From Chitinophagaceae bacterium (GTDB lineage Bacteria; Bacteroidota; Bacteroidia; Chitinophagales; Chitinophagaceae), in assembly GCA_023251255.1 (NCBI GenBank), contig JAHEZD010000071.1, positions 1 through 32,994 on the forward strand: a stretch of DNA of 32,994 nt. The letters run 5' to 3'. This document shows, piece after piece, positions 24,564 through 32,797 of the stretch (the stretch's first letter is position 1; every line of letters begins with the position of its first letter). The notes below the pieces were generated by a model that saw only the letters and a program-made list of their open reading frames with translations, was not told the DNA's origin and did no database searches. Both the position numbers and the translations under genes were made by a program.

Positions 24564-25184
24564 ATGACTATGCAAATCTTATTGATGGGCTTATTCCAGA
24601 AGCTTTGGTTATGGATGAACAGTATGGATACCCTTCTATTCCTAAAAATAAATACCGTTTATACAAATAGTTTCCTGGATTGGGCATTCCCAATTTGGAG
24701 GGAAGCCACTACTTGGGTTCCTTTTTATTTGTTCCTGCTACTTTTCGTTTCCTTCAATTACAAATGGAGAGCGTTTCCATGGATCATCTTTTTTGTGCTG
24801 ACCATTGTGCTGAGCGACCAAATAAGCAGTGGCATACTGAAGGACTGGATTGGCAGGCCAAGGCCCTGTAACGACTTGTTCCTGCAGTTCCACATGCGTT
24901 TGTTGCTCAATCGTTGCCCAGTCAGTGGTAGTTTCACTTCATCACACGCTACCAACCATTTTGCGGCTGCCATGTACCTATGGCTTACCTTGAAACCTGT
25001 TGTAAAAAAATGGGGTTACCTGTTCTTTGTATGGGCAGTTACCATTTCCTATGGGCAGGTGTATGTGGGGGTGCATTACCCTTTGGACATTTTGGGAGGC
25101 TGCATTCTGGGTTGCGGAATAGGTTGGGCAACCGCCTCGTTTTTCAATAGAAGAATGGGGCTACCAGATTTCGAACTGGCCTGA
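24564..25184 (+). CDS. PAP2-superfamily membrane phosphatase
   Basis: The 206-residue protein has about five membrane helices and the three PAP2 motifs. These are C1 at K93-(x6)-R100-P101 (KDWIGRPRP), C2 around Ser127-His128 (SFTSSHATNH, where the usual PSGH is TSSH), and C3 with His171 and Asp175 (VYVGVHYPLD). The Ser-Arg that normally begins C3 is Gly-Gln here (164-165), a departure from the textbook motif. Family members remove phosphate from lipids such as phosphatidic acid, phosphatidylglycerophosphate or undecaprenyl pyrophosphate at the periplasmic face. The gene is divergent from the LTA-synthase-like pair across 66 bp, so it may recycle their lipid substrate or product (inference). 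A second Met at residue 3 is an alternative start. Confidence 0.9.
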   Translation: MTMQILLMGLFQKLWLWMNSMDTLLFLKINTVYTNSFLDWAFPIWREATTWVPFYLFLLLFVSFNYKWRAFPWIIFFVLTIVLSDQISSGILKDWIGRPRPCNDLFLQFHMRLLLNRCPVSGSFTSSHATNHFAAAMYLWLTLKPVVKKWGYLFFVWAVTISYGQVYVGVHYPLDILGGCILGCGIGWATASFFNRRMGLPDFELA

Positions 25185-25288
25185 CCAATAAGTAGCCGCC
25201 TATATAAGCTGATGGAAGCCCCGGCTTTTTTCGCAAGCAACATCCACGCCCGTGAATAAAAAACTATAGGCCATCGCCCTGCTATCCT

Positions 25289-25296
25289 TAGTTTTG
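25289..25296 (+). promoter_or_regulatory. Candidate -7 promoter element of the CNNM/CorC gene
   Basis: TAGTTTTG fits TAnnTTTG and ends 11 nt before the ATG at 25308, implying a very short leader of about 7 nt. Confidence 0.35.
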
Positions 25297-25307
25297 TTAC
25301 AATAGCT

Positions 25308-26597
25308 ATGAACGAAATACTAATCATCCTTGGACTGATACTTTTCAATGGGCTTTTTGCCATGGCAGAAATTGCCCTAGTTTCTGCACGTAAGGCGAGG
25401 CTTGAAGGCCAAGCAAATAAAGGTGATGCTTTAGCAAAAAGGGCATTGGGCCTTGCCAATAAACCAGATACATTCATCTCCACCATTCAATTGGTTATTA
25501 CGCTTATCAGCCTATTGACTGGTATTTTCTCCGGTGATAAGATCAAGGAGGATTTAATCAAATGGCTGCAACAATTCCCCTCGGTTCAACCTTATAGCCA
25601 TGGGCTGGCAACTGCCATTGTGGTGGTATCCGTTACCTATGTGGCTTTGGTGCTGGGAGAACTCGTTCCTAAAAGGATTGGCCTCAGCAATCCAGAATCC
25701 ATTGCAAAAAAAGTCACGCTTCCATTAACCATTATCATTACCATCACTTACCCATTTGTCAAGTTATTGACCTTGTCCACCAATCTTATCACAGGTATTT
25801 TCAGGATACGCAGGAACGATAACCAAGTAACAGAAGAAGAGATAAAGGCCATCATCAGTGAAGGAACCGAACAGGGAACCATTGAGGAAGCAGAACAGGA
25901 AATCATTGAACGTGTGTTCCATTTAAGTGACCGGAACATTACTTCTTTGATGACCCATAGAAGTGATATTGTTTGGCTGGACACTTCAAAAACAATTGGT
26001 GATGTAAAAAATGAAATGGCAGAAGCTATCCATTCCATTTACCCTGTTTGTGACGGGAACATAGACAATGTGAAGGGCATGGTTTCCATCAAGGACCTTT
26101 TCACCAATAGTAATGATACGCTTATTGCATCCATCATCGAGCAGCCCATGTATGTTCCTGAAAACAATACGGCCTATCAAGTGCTGGAAAAATTCAAGGA
26201 AACGAAAATCCACCATTGTTTTATTGTTGATGAATACGGGAGCCTGCAGGGCCTGATCACCCTGAATGACATACTGGAAGCCATAGTTGGCGATATACCC
26301 CAGCATGATGAGCAGGATTATGAAATAACGGAAAGGGAAGATGGCAGTTTCCTCATAGATGCACAGATCCCTTTCTATGATTTCTTGCGCAAGTTCGAAA
26401 AAACAGAATGGATAAACGACGAGGAATATGACTTTGATACACTTGCTGGCTTCATACTCCACGAACTCAAGAAAATACCAAGTACAGGGGACAAACTTAA
26501 ATGGAAAAGCTTCAAACTGGAAATTGTTGATATGGATAACCACCGCATTGATAAAGTGCTGGTAACGTTGATTGACTTTGATCCTATTGATGAATAA
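25308..26597 (+). CDS. CNNM/CorC (hemolysin C) family membrane protein
   Basis: The 429-residue protein has an N-terminal CNNM (DUF21) membrane domain (~1-195). It includes the helix ILIILGLILFNGLFAMAEIA followed by LVSARKARLEGQA, and LVLGELVPKRIGLSNPE. A CBS pair follows (~205-330; MTHRSDIVWLD, HHCFIVDEYGSLQGLITLNDILEAIVGDI). A C-terminal CorC/HlyC transporter-associated domain ends the protein (~345-425; DGSFLIDAQIPFYDF, DTLAGFILHEL). This is the full family layout. Members are linked to magnesium or cobalt efflux and ion homeostasis; the old 'hemolysin' label is misleading. It probably forms a two-gene operon with the hypothetical gene 15 bp downstream. Confidence 0.93.
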   Translation: MNEILIILGLILFNGLFAMAEIALVSARKARLEGQANKGDALAKRALGLANKPDTFISTIQLVITLISLLTGIFSGDKIKEDLIKWLQQFPSVQPYSHGLATAIVVVSVTYVALVLGELVPKRIGLSNPESIAKKVTLPLTIIITITYPFVKLLTLSTNLITGIFRIRRNDNQVTEEEIKAIISEGTEQGTIEEAEQEIIERVFHLSDRNITSLMTHRSDIVWLDTSKTIGDVKNEMAEAIHSIYPVCDGNIDNVKGMVSIKDLFTNSNDTLIASIIEQPMYVPENNTAYQVLEKFKETKIHHCFIVDEYGSLQGLITLNDILEAIVGDIPQHDEQDYEITEREDGSFLIDAQIPFYDFLRKFEKTEWINDEEYDFDTLAGFILHELKKIPSTGDKLKWKSFKLEIVDMDNHRIDKVLVTLIDFDPIDE

Positions 26598-26612
26598 TAA
26601 AACCTGCAACCA

Positions 26613-27218
26613 ATGAGCTTTTTCAAAAAAATTGGTGAACTTTTCAAGGCCCCTCCACCACGTGATGCACATAGCAACTGGTTTTATTACAATAAAATTT
26701 TTTCCAAAACACTGCTCCTTTTTTACAGGAATATCATTCAAGTAAAAAAAGAGGGCGGCACAGCTAAAACCAGTGAAACCATTAACCCTCCTGAATTGCA
26801 CTTTGACATATCAACGGAACAGGTCATTAAGCTTTGGGGCAAACCAAGGTCCAATTTCAATAACAATAAGGAAGGCAGCAACATACAGGTGTTTTTCTAC
26901 AGGAGAAATTTCGTATATGAAAATGCGCTGACCCAATTGCAATTCTATAACGACGCCCTTTTTTTTGTGAGCGTAGAAGTAGGCAAAAGCATGATGGCCG
27001 AAGATGCCAAAATAAACATGCTGAACAATATGCTTCCAAACTATGTTTCTCTTGATTATAAAACCGCAGAGCACATTCCCGTATTTGAGGATGCCAACCA
27101 CAATTTCCTATTGGTCAAGGATGAAGTACTATTGAGCATTTGTTATATGAGTGGCAGGTTTGCTGGGGATGAACTATCCTTGCTGGAGGAAGCAAAGAAA
27201 TTTGTTCCTGAAGATTAA
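26613..27218 (+). CDS. Hypothetical cytoplasmic protein next to CNNM/CorC
   Basis: The 201-residue protein has no signal peptide and no membrane helix. It starts with a basic, aromatic stretch (MSFFKKIGELFKAPPPRD) and contains an N-terminal disordered patch followed by a mixed alpha/beta region (ELHFDISTEQVIKLWGKPRS, ALTQLQFYNDALFFVSVEVG, HNFLLVKDEVLLSICYMSG). The 'ISTEQVIKLWGKP' phrase resembles the SmpA/OmlA-like pattern in which a helix is followed by WG-P, but this is weak. The gene starts 15 bp after the CNNM/CorC stop, so it is most likely in the same operon. Its function is not recognised. Confidence 0.78.
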   Translation: MSFFKKIGELFKAPPPRDAHSNWFYYNKIFSKTLLLFYRNIIQVKKEGGTAKTSETINPPELHFDISTEQVIKLWGKPRSNFNNNKEGSNIQVFFYRRNFVYENALTQLQFYNDALFFVSVEVGKSMMAEDAKINMLNNMLPNYVSLDYKTAEHIPVFEDANHNFLLVKDEVLLSICYMSGRFAGDELSLLEEAKKFVPED

Positions 27219-27251
27219 GGCAATCGATGAGCAGTGCATCATCAGCTTATT

Positions 27252-27740
27252 TTAAAAATCGAATTCCGCTTTTGTTGCTGGATAATCCAATTTGTAGTTC
27301 CGCTCGGTTCCTTTAGCTTTTACAGTGAAAATGTTTATTTGCTTGTCCTCAAAATCATATAGCAGGTTACAGGTCACTTCCACTTTTTTCACCGATGGGA
27401 TGTTGGCTGTTTCAAAATAGACCCAAGTGCTTTCCTGTTTCTGTTCATAGCCCAAATATTGAAGGGAGATTGTTTTCCCGTCAACATTGATACTCAATTT
27501 CTGGTTGATATAGCTTGCAATCAATTTATCCAGTGCTGCTTTGTCGGCAGGCTTTGTCAGGTCTACCTTGGTATTGCCGAATTTCTTCAGGGTTGTTTCG
27601 AAATCCTCCGTAAAGATCCGCACACTTGTTTCGAGGGACCTGTCCTTGGCATTGTGGTTCAGTTCTATTACAGACACAAAAAATGGGTGCAATGCAGCCA
27701 CAATGCCCACCATCAACCATTGGTACAAACTATTTGCCAT
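27252..27740 (-). CDS. DUF6702 family protein
   Basis: The 162-residue protein begins with an N-terminal hydrophobic segment (signal peptide or anchor) and then the hallmark HPFFVSVIELNHNAKDRSLETSVRIFTEDFETTLKK start of the DUF6702 family (short parts HPFFVSV and FTEDFETTL). The remainder is beta-rich (LSINVDGKTISLQYLGYE, TWVYFETANIPSVKKVEV). In many Bacteroidota a DUF6702 gene sits next to HupE/UreJ-like and M1 peptidase genes, as here, where the divergent HupE-like gene starts 54 bp away. The function is unknown; location is probably periplasmic. TACCTTTA (27758-27765, minus) lies 17 nt before the start as a possible -7 element. Confidence 0.85.
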   Translation of the reverse strand: MANSLYQWLMVGIVAALHPFFVSVIELNHNAKDRSLETSVRIFTEDFETTLKKFGNTKVDLTKPADKAALDKLIASYINQKLSINVDGKTISLQYLGYEQKQESTWVYFETANIPSVKKVEVTCNLLYDFEDKQINIFTVKAKGTERNYKLDYPATKAEFDF

Positions 27741-27794
27741 TCAAACACATTATTTTGTAAAGGTAAAAGTCATCATTAATTTCCATTTCAACAC

Positions 27795-28376
27795 ATGAAT
27801 AATTTCCAGATTTATTTTGCATTGGGCTACCACCATATTGTCAACTGGGGCTCACTTGACCATATCCTGTTTATGGTTGCCCTTGCTTTGCGTTACCAAT
27901 TTGCCGATTGGAAGAAATTACTGGTACTTGTTACTGCATTTACCATTGGGCATACCATTACATTGGCATTGGCCGTATTCAACCTTGTGCATTTCCCCAA
28001 TAAATGGATCGAGTTCCTTATTCCTGTAACCATTGTTATTACAGCATTGAGCAATTGTTTCGTAAAGAAGTTTTCCTATAAATCAAGGTTCCCTGCCATT
28101 TACTTTTTTGCGCTGTTCTTTGGATTGGTGCATGGACTGGGGTTCAGTAATGATTTAAGGAGTGTCATTGGCAATGGCAGTGGCGTTGTGGTGAAACTGC
28201 TTGCGGCCAATATCGGGATTGAAATGGCCCAGATCATGTTTGTAATGATACTGCTCATTATCAACCTGATCTGCCTGAATATTTTTAAGTTTAACCGACG
28301 GGAATACATTTTATTGATAAGTGGGGGCATATTTGGCGTTTCCTTGCAAATGGCCCTTACGCGTTTACCTTTCTAA
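27795..28376 (+). CDS. HupE/UreJ-like membrane protein
   Basis: The 193-residue protein has about six membrane helices. Conserved His-containing phrases are YHHIVNWGSLDHILFM near the N-terminus, FTIGHTITLALAV in helix 3 and FFGLVHGLGFSNDL in the middle, matching the HupE/UreJ family. That family is tied to nickel or metal uptake for hydrogenase and urease, but in Bacteroidota it appears far from such enzymes and no urease or hydrogenase genes are visible here. The M1 peptidase gene follows after 10 bp, so the pair is probably an operon. Confidence 0.9.
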   Translation: MNNFQIYFALGYHHIVNWGSLDHILFMVALALRYQFADWKKLLVLVTAFTIGHTITLALAVFNLVHFPNKWIEFLIPVTIVITALSNCFVKKFSYKSRFPAIYFFALFFGLVHGLGFSNDLRSVIGNGSGVVVKLLAANIGIEMAQIMFVMILLIINLICLNIFKFNRREYILLISGGIFGVSLQMALTRLPF

Positions 28377-28386
28377 ATACAAACAA

Positions 28387-30801
28387 ATGAGAAAACTGTT
28401 ACTGTTTACGGTTCTGGCCCTTGCTTTCTGCGGCATTCAGGCACAGAACATCATGAACAACCCAACATCAAACCATGGCAACAAGTTTGAGCAGTTGGGT
28501 ACCATTTTGCCAACACCCAATGAGTACAGGACTGCCAGTGGCGCCCCTGGACCCAAATACTGGCAACAACGGTGCGATTACAACATCAAATGCGACCTGG
28601 ACGAGAAGAACCTGAAATTGACGGGAAGCGAAACGCTTACCTACTACAACAATTCACCGGACGTACTTAGTTATTTATGGTTGCAATTGGATGAGAACGA
28701 GCATAGCACCATCAATAATTCCGGTTACCAGAATTCTTCTTCGCTTCCAAGGCAGGGCGTTAATGTGAACACACTGAAAACTATTGGTGATGCTAAAATT
28801 GACAATGGATATGGACATATCATCAGCAAGTTAACCGATGCAGCAGGTGCCAAACTGAAGTACACCATCAACAAGACCATGATGCGTATTGACCTGCCAA
28901 CAGCCTTGAAACCGGGGCAAAAATTTGTTTTCAACATTGATTGGAGCTATAAAATATCCGACCGTATGGTCATGGGCGGACGTGGTGGCTATGAGTTTTT
29001 CCCGGAAGACGGCAATTACCTTTTCACCATGACACAATGGTATCCCCGCCTCTGTGTATACAGTGATTTCCAGGGCTGGCAGAACCACCAGTTTGTTGGC
29101 TCGGGCGAGTTTGCGCTGACTTTTGGCAACTTCAACGTGCAGATGAACGTTCCTGCAGACCATGTGGTAATGGCCACAGGCGAATGCAAGAACTATCCAT
29201 CCGTTCTGTCCCCTGCCCAACAGAAAAGATGGGCCGCAGCACAAGTGGCCAAGGAGCCCGTAGAAGTCGTAACACTGGACGAAGCAAAAGCTGCGGAAAA
29301 AGCCAAGAGCCAAGCAAGGAAAACATGGATTTTCAGTGCAAGCAATGTTCGTGATTTTGCGTGGGGCAGTTCACGCAAGTTTGTGTGGGATGCCATGCCT
29401 GCTTATGTAGAAGGCAAGAAGGTAATGTGCATGAGTGCTTATGCAAAAGAGGCTTATGGCCTTTACAGGAAATACTCCACCAAGGTAGTAGCGCATACCA
29501 TTAAGTCATACTCCAAGTTTGCCATTCCGTATCCATACCCTGTTGCCCAGAGCCTTGAGGCAAGCAATGGCATGGAATACCCCATGATCTGCTTCAACAA
29601 TGGGAGAACCGATAAGGATGGCACGTACACCGAAACATCCAAGAACAGCATGCTGGGTGTAATTATACATGAAGTGGGGCATAACTTCTTCCCTATGATC
29701 GTGAACAGTGATGAACGCCAGTGGACATGGATGGACGAAGGCCTCAATACATACGTGGAATACCTCACAGAAGAATTGTATGATAACAAGTTCCCGTCAC
29801 GCCGTGGACCAGCATTTACCATTACGGATTATATGCGTTTGCCAAAGGACCAGTTGGAACCAATCATGACCAATAGTGAGAACATCATCCAATTTGGGCC
29901 CAATGCTTACAGCAAACCATCTACTGGCCTTAACATCTTAAGGGAAACAATTATAGGGCGTGAGCTGTTCGATTTTTCCTTCCGTGAATATGCAAGGCGG
30001 TGGGCTTTCAAGCACCCAACACCTGCAGACCTGTTCAGGACCATTGAAGATGCCAGTGGTGAAGACCTTGATTGGTTCTGGAGGGGCTGGTTCTATGGTA
30101 TAGAGCCATGTGATATTTCCATTGACAGTGTTAAACATATTTCATTGGACCCTGATGCCAGTTTCACCCCCACAGGTGCTGGTGGAAGAAGGAACGGTGG
30201 CGGTGTCAATGGCCCCCGTGGTATAGACAAGCCAATTGTTACTTCCTTTGATGACATTTCCAAGATACGCAACAGGCAGGACCCTACCATTAAGTTCCTG
30301 ACCGATGCCGACACAAGCCTCCGTGATTTTTACTGGAAGTATGATAGGGGCATCATTCCTTATGATTCCATCACCAAGATAACACCTGCACCCGGTGCAG
30401 GTTTTGCAACAGAAGCATTGACTGCTGAGGAAAGGGCCAAGTATGCCAACAAGCACCTTTACGAAATTTCCTTCACCAATAAGGGCGGTTTGGTAATGCC
30501 TATCATTGTGCAGTTTACATTTGAAGATGGCACTACGCAAACTGAAAGGATCGCTGCACAGATCTGGCGCAAAGATGAGAAGCATGTAACCAAGGTTTTC
30601 ATGACAGATAAGCCTGCTACTGCCATTAAGCTTGACCCAATGAGGGAAACGGCAGATATTGATGAATCCAATAACAATTGGCCAAAGATTGATGAACCCA
30701 GCAAAGTGGCCCTGTACAAAATGAATGGTGGCAACCGCAGGAACCCCGCTGCATCTGCACCCAACCCTATGCAGAATGCACAGAAGAAAACAGATAAATA
30801 A
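28387..30801 (+). CDS. M1 family metallopeptidase
   Basis: I choose the ATG at 28387, which gives a clean signal peptide (MRKLLLFTVLALAFCGIQAQ) and a product of 804 residues; the frame's earlier Met at 28321 overlaps the HupE-like gene. The zinc site is H428-E-V-G-H432 with the third ligand Glu451 (WMDEGLNTYVEYL), exactly 18 residues on, as in gluzincins. The exopeptidase motif is N-GMEYP (Glu397) rather than GAMEN, a variant seen in bacterial relatives. Residues after ~640 are a C-terminal region with a Gly/Arg-rich linker (GAGGRRNGGG). The protein is probably a periplasmic or secreted aminopeptidase. It follows the HupE-like gene at 10 bp and ends before a strong bidirectional terminator. 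Confidence 0.93.
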   Translation: MRKLLLFTVLALAFCGIQAQNIMNNPTSNHGNKFEQLGTILPTPNEYRTASGAPGPKYWQQRCDYNIKCDLDEKNLKLTGSETLTYYNNSPDVLSYLWLQLDENEHSTINNSGYQNSSSLPRQGVNVNTLKTIGDAKIDNGYGHIISKLTDAAGAKLKYTINKTMMRIDLPTALKPGQKFVFNIDWSYKISDRMVMGGRGGYEFFPEDGNYLFTMTQWYPRLCVYSDFQGWQNHQFVGSGEFALTFGNFNVQMNVPADHVVMATGECKNYPSVLSPAQQKRWAAAQVAKEPVEVVTLDEAKAAEKAKSQARKTWIFSASNVRDFAWGSSRKFVWDAMPAYVEGKKVMCMSAYAKEAYGLYRKYSTKVVAHTIKSYSKFAIPYPYPVAQSLEASNGMEYPMICFNNGRTDKDGTYTETSKNSMLGVIIHEVGHNFFPMIVNSDERQWTWMDEGLNTYVEYLTEELYDNKFPSRRGPAFTITDYMRLPKDQLEPIMTNSENIIQFGPNAYSKPSTGLNILRETIIGRELFDFSFREYARRWAFKHPTPADLFRTIEDASGEDLDWFWRGWFYGIEPCDISIDSVKHISLDPDASFTPTGAGGRRNGGGVNGPRGIDKPIVTSFDDISKIRNRQDPTIKFLTDADTSLRDFYWKYDRGIIPYDSITKITPAPGAGFATEALTAEERAKYANKHLYEISFTNKGGLVMPIIVQFTFEDGTTQTERIAAQIWRKDEKHVTKVFMTDKPATAIKLDPMRETADIDESNNNWPKIDEPSKVALYKMNGGNRRNPAASAPNPMQNAQKKTDK

Positions 30802-30825
30802 ACGCTGTACTATACCCCCCAACAA

Positions 30826-30856
30826 AAAGGCCCCAGCAGATTTTGTTGGGGCCTTT
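30826..30856. terminator. Bidirectional rho-independent terminator
   Basis: AAAGGCCCCA (30826-30835) and TGGGGCCTTT (30847-30856) form a 10-bp stem with an 11-nt loop. It lies 24 bp past the M1 peptidase stop and 55 bp past the stop of the convergent MORN-like gene, with T-rich DNA on both sides (TTTGCTTTT on +, TTTTTG on -). It should end both transcripts. Confidence 0.85.
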
Positions 30857-30911
30857 GCTTTTAAGCGGTGAAGCGCTTTTTCTATATTCAATGTTGCTAA
30901 TCTTCTATCAA

Positions 30912-31592
30912 TTATCCCACTTTCCCGTCCCTCACTTTCGTTGACTTCTTGCCAGAATTCTTTTTCTCGAACTGTTCCACTTCTTTGGGCTTGGCTTTCT
31001 TGGGCTCCGGCTTTTTTGCAGTGCCCGAGCTATCCGTTCCGGTTGCATTCGCATTGTTCTTGTCACCTGGTTCCTGGATCTTGTTCAAAAAATAAACTTC
31101 CGATCTAACAATTGACATCCCCCCCGGCCTGTACCATTTCCAGGTACCATGCTTCATGCTTTTACCATCGTTCTTCACCACCACCTGCAGGTACTTGTTT
31201 TCATTGTTCACATCCTCTACCTCCAAAGTATCATAGGCCTTATCGGGGTTCATCGCACGCCAGCTTTCTTCACGTTCCAGTCCAGCCACTGTATAGTACT
31301 GTGAAATCCCATCAAGATTGCCCCATTTGTAACTCTGCACAGCTAACAGGTCGCCCATTAAGCTGTACCTACGCCAGATGCCATCCTTCCGGTCATTCAA
31401 ATATTCGCCCTCTTCGTCATAACCAGGATTGCCACGCAATGGGCCCACATGAACGGTCCATTTACCACGTTTCATATCGTTCCTGTCAATGCAGTTCAAA
31501 GTGTCGCCTTTGGGGGATAGCCTGAACGTTTTACATTGTGCCATTGCCTGCGAGCAGCAAACAATTAGCGCAGCCAAAATAAGTAAACGCAT
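30912..31592 (-). CDS. Secreted MORN/YwqK-like repeat protein
   Basis: The 226-residue protein has a signal peptide (MRLLILAALIVCCSQAMAQ). The body holds MORN-variant repeats of the YwqK type: RGKWTVHVG, EEGEYLNDRKDGIWRRYS, SYKWGNLDGISQYYT and MKHGTWKWYRPGG. The C-terminal ~50 residues are Lys/Pro/Glu-rich and probably disordered (KKPEPKKAKPKEVEQFEKK). Despite the 'antitoxin' name of the family, no toxin is adjacent; such repeats are common in Bacteroidota exported proteins of unknown role. A TACTTTTG -7 element lies upstream. The gene is convergent with the M1 peptidase gene. Confidence 0.83.
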   Translation of the reverse strand: MRLLILAALIVCCSQAMAQCKTFRLSPKGDTLNCIDRNDMKRGKWTVHVGPLRGNPGYDEEGEYLNDRKDGIWRRYSLMGDLLAVQSYKWGNLDGISQYYTVAGLEREESWRAMNPDKAYDTLEVEDVNNENKYLQVVVKNDGKSMKHGTWKWYRPGGMSIVRSEVYFLNKIQEPGDKNNANATGTDSSGTAKKPEPKKAKPKEVEQFEKKNSGKKSTKVRDGKVG

Positions 31593-31612
31593 AATCGTAT
31601 AAATTAGTGGCT

Positions 31613-31620
31613 CAAAAGTA
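31613..31620 (-). promoter_or_regulatory. Candidate -7 promoter element of the MORN-like gene
   Basis: On the minus strand TACTTTTG fits TAnnTTTG exactly and is 20 nt before the ATG at 31592. A matching -33 TTG at normal spacing is not obvious. Confidence 0.45.
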
Positions 31621-31728
31621 AATGCAAATCCTGTGAAGAAAAGAATAATTGTGACGCCACCATCCGGACCCCATTGTCATGGCACACTTGTACATTCACC
31701 ATTTCACACAACAACAAAACGCATTGGC

Positions 31729-32124
31729 ATGGCCTTTAAACTAATTATTGCAGCATTTGCATCCATTGTACTAGTTTCTTATACCATGGATATAAACACC
31801 GTAAAAAAGATGGACGGCACCAGTCCATTGCAGTCAACACCCAAGGAAGCCTTCATGCTCAACTGCGGTACATGCCACCATCCAACAAGGGATTTAACAG
31901 GTCCATCCATTTATGGTGTACGCAGCCGCTGGAAGGACAGGAACCTGCTGTACAAATATGTCCGCAACTCACAGGAAGTCATCAAAACCAATGCTTACGC
32001 AAAAGCACTGTTCATTAAATGGAACAAAACAGTGATGACGCCATTTCCAAAATTGACCAATAAGGATATTGATGTCATTTTTGATTATGTGGATGGGGAA
32101 GCGAAGAAAAAAGGGCTGCTGTAA
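31729..32124 (+). CDS. Small c-type cytochrome
   Basis: I choose the ATG at 31729 (131 residues) because it opens a hydrophobic export signal (MAFKLIIAAFASIVLVSYTM). The frame's earlier start at 31633 adds 32 residues of unlikely sequence. The heme-binding CxxCH is C46-G-T-C49-H50, followed by HPTRDLTGPSIYGVRSRWKDR. The distal ligand candidate is Met103 (TVMTPFPKL), and the end helix KDIDVIFDYVDG fits a class I monoheme cytochrome c. It is probably a periplasmic electron carrier. No oxidase or reductase gene is next to it, so the partner is unknown. Confidence 0.88.
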   Translation: MAFKLIIAAFASIVLVSYTMDINTVKKMDGTSPLQSTPKEAFMLNCGTCHHPTRDLTGPSIYGVRSRWKDRNLLYKYVRNSQEVIKTNAYAKALFIKWNKTVMTPFPKLTNKDIDVIFDYVDGEAKKKGLL

Positions 32125-32221
32125 CGGTTGCCAATGACCGGTATGCTTACCGATGAGCCTGTAATCCCAGTTTTCCAGGTTATCGGCTCCCCTGCAAATA
32201 TGCTGGGAACCTACTTGGTTG

Positions 32222-32797
32222 TTAGAATACATAAAACAGGCTGACCTGCGCATTGTTGTTTTTGAAGTCGTTGTTCACATTTGATATATCGAAATCACCC
32301 ACCTTGGACAATCCATAAATATACCGTGCGCCGATGCCCAGGCCTATTTTCGATTGGAAACCTATACCGCCTACCGCCGCAAAATCCAGTTTTTTGGCAA
32401 AATCACTTCCGTTCCATCCTGAAATATCCTCTTTTGATTTAAGCCCCACTTGAGTGCCTACCTCGGCATAGAACCCGGAATTTGCCCTGTATTTCAAGGT
32501 AATGGGTATGGAGATATAGTAAAGTTTGATGTCGTCCTTTCCAAACTGGCTGCCCTTGTTCTTTGCCCCTTCCGTCGAAAACAGGAAATCTTCCTGCACC
32601 AGGAAGTTCTTGGTAATCTTAAAGGCAACAGTGGCGCCTGCATGGAAACCGACCAACGGATCAGTGGGGAAATCTGCATTGGTGAAATTGCTGTAGTTGA
32701 CACCTGCCTTGAGCCCGAACTCCAGGCGTTTTAATAATCCTTGGCCAAAGCCCTGCACGGACAATAGTACCAAACAAATGACCAGTAACTTTTTCAT
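32222..32797 (-). CDS. Outer-membrane beta-barrel (porin-family) protein
   Basis: The 191-residue protein has a signal peptide (MKKLLVICLVLLSVQGFGQ) and the OMP beta-barrel family pattern: EFGLKAGVNYSNF at the start, GFHAGATVAFKITKNFLVQEDFLFSTEGAK, LYYISIPITLKYRANSGFYAEVGTQVG, and an ending YIYGLSKVGDF...VSLFYVF with a terminal Phe, all typical of PorT-like 8-strand barrels. The function is unknown. It is convergent with the cytochrome gene (97 bp between stops). Confidence 0.9.
   Translation of the reverse strand: MKKLLVICLVLLSVQGFGQGLLKRLEFGLKAGVNYSNFTNADFPTDPLVGFHAGATVAFKITKNFLVQEDFLFSTEGAKNKGSQFGKDDIKLYYISIPITLKYRANSGFYAEVGTQVGLKSKEDISGWNGSDFAKKLDFAAVGGIGFQSKIGLGIGARYIYGLSKVGDFDISNVNNDFKNNNAQVSLFYVF

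Noticed and set aside
25215-25230. Possible terminator AAGCC-CC-GGCTT with T-run after the PAP2 gene
   Set aside because: The loop would be only two bases, too small for a stable hairpin, so I could not support it as a terminator.
25986-26801. 271-codon minus-strand frame
   Set aside because: It lies antisense to the well-supported CNNM/CorC gene and the hypothetical gene that follows, and its translation has no domain features.
30142-30891. 249-codon minus-strand frame
   Set aside because: It is antisense to the M1 peptidase C-terminal region and crosses the terminator; the translation is Cys-rich and unlike a real protein.
30912-31592. Reading the MORN-like protein as an antitoxin
   Set aside because: The YwqK family name suggests it, but the protein is exported and no toxin gene is adjacent.
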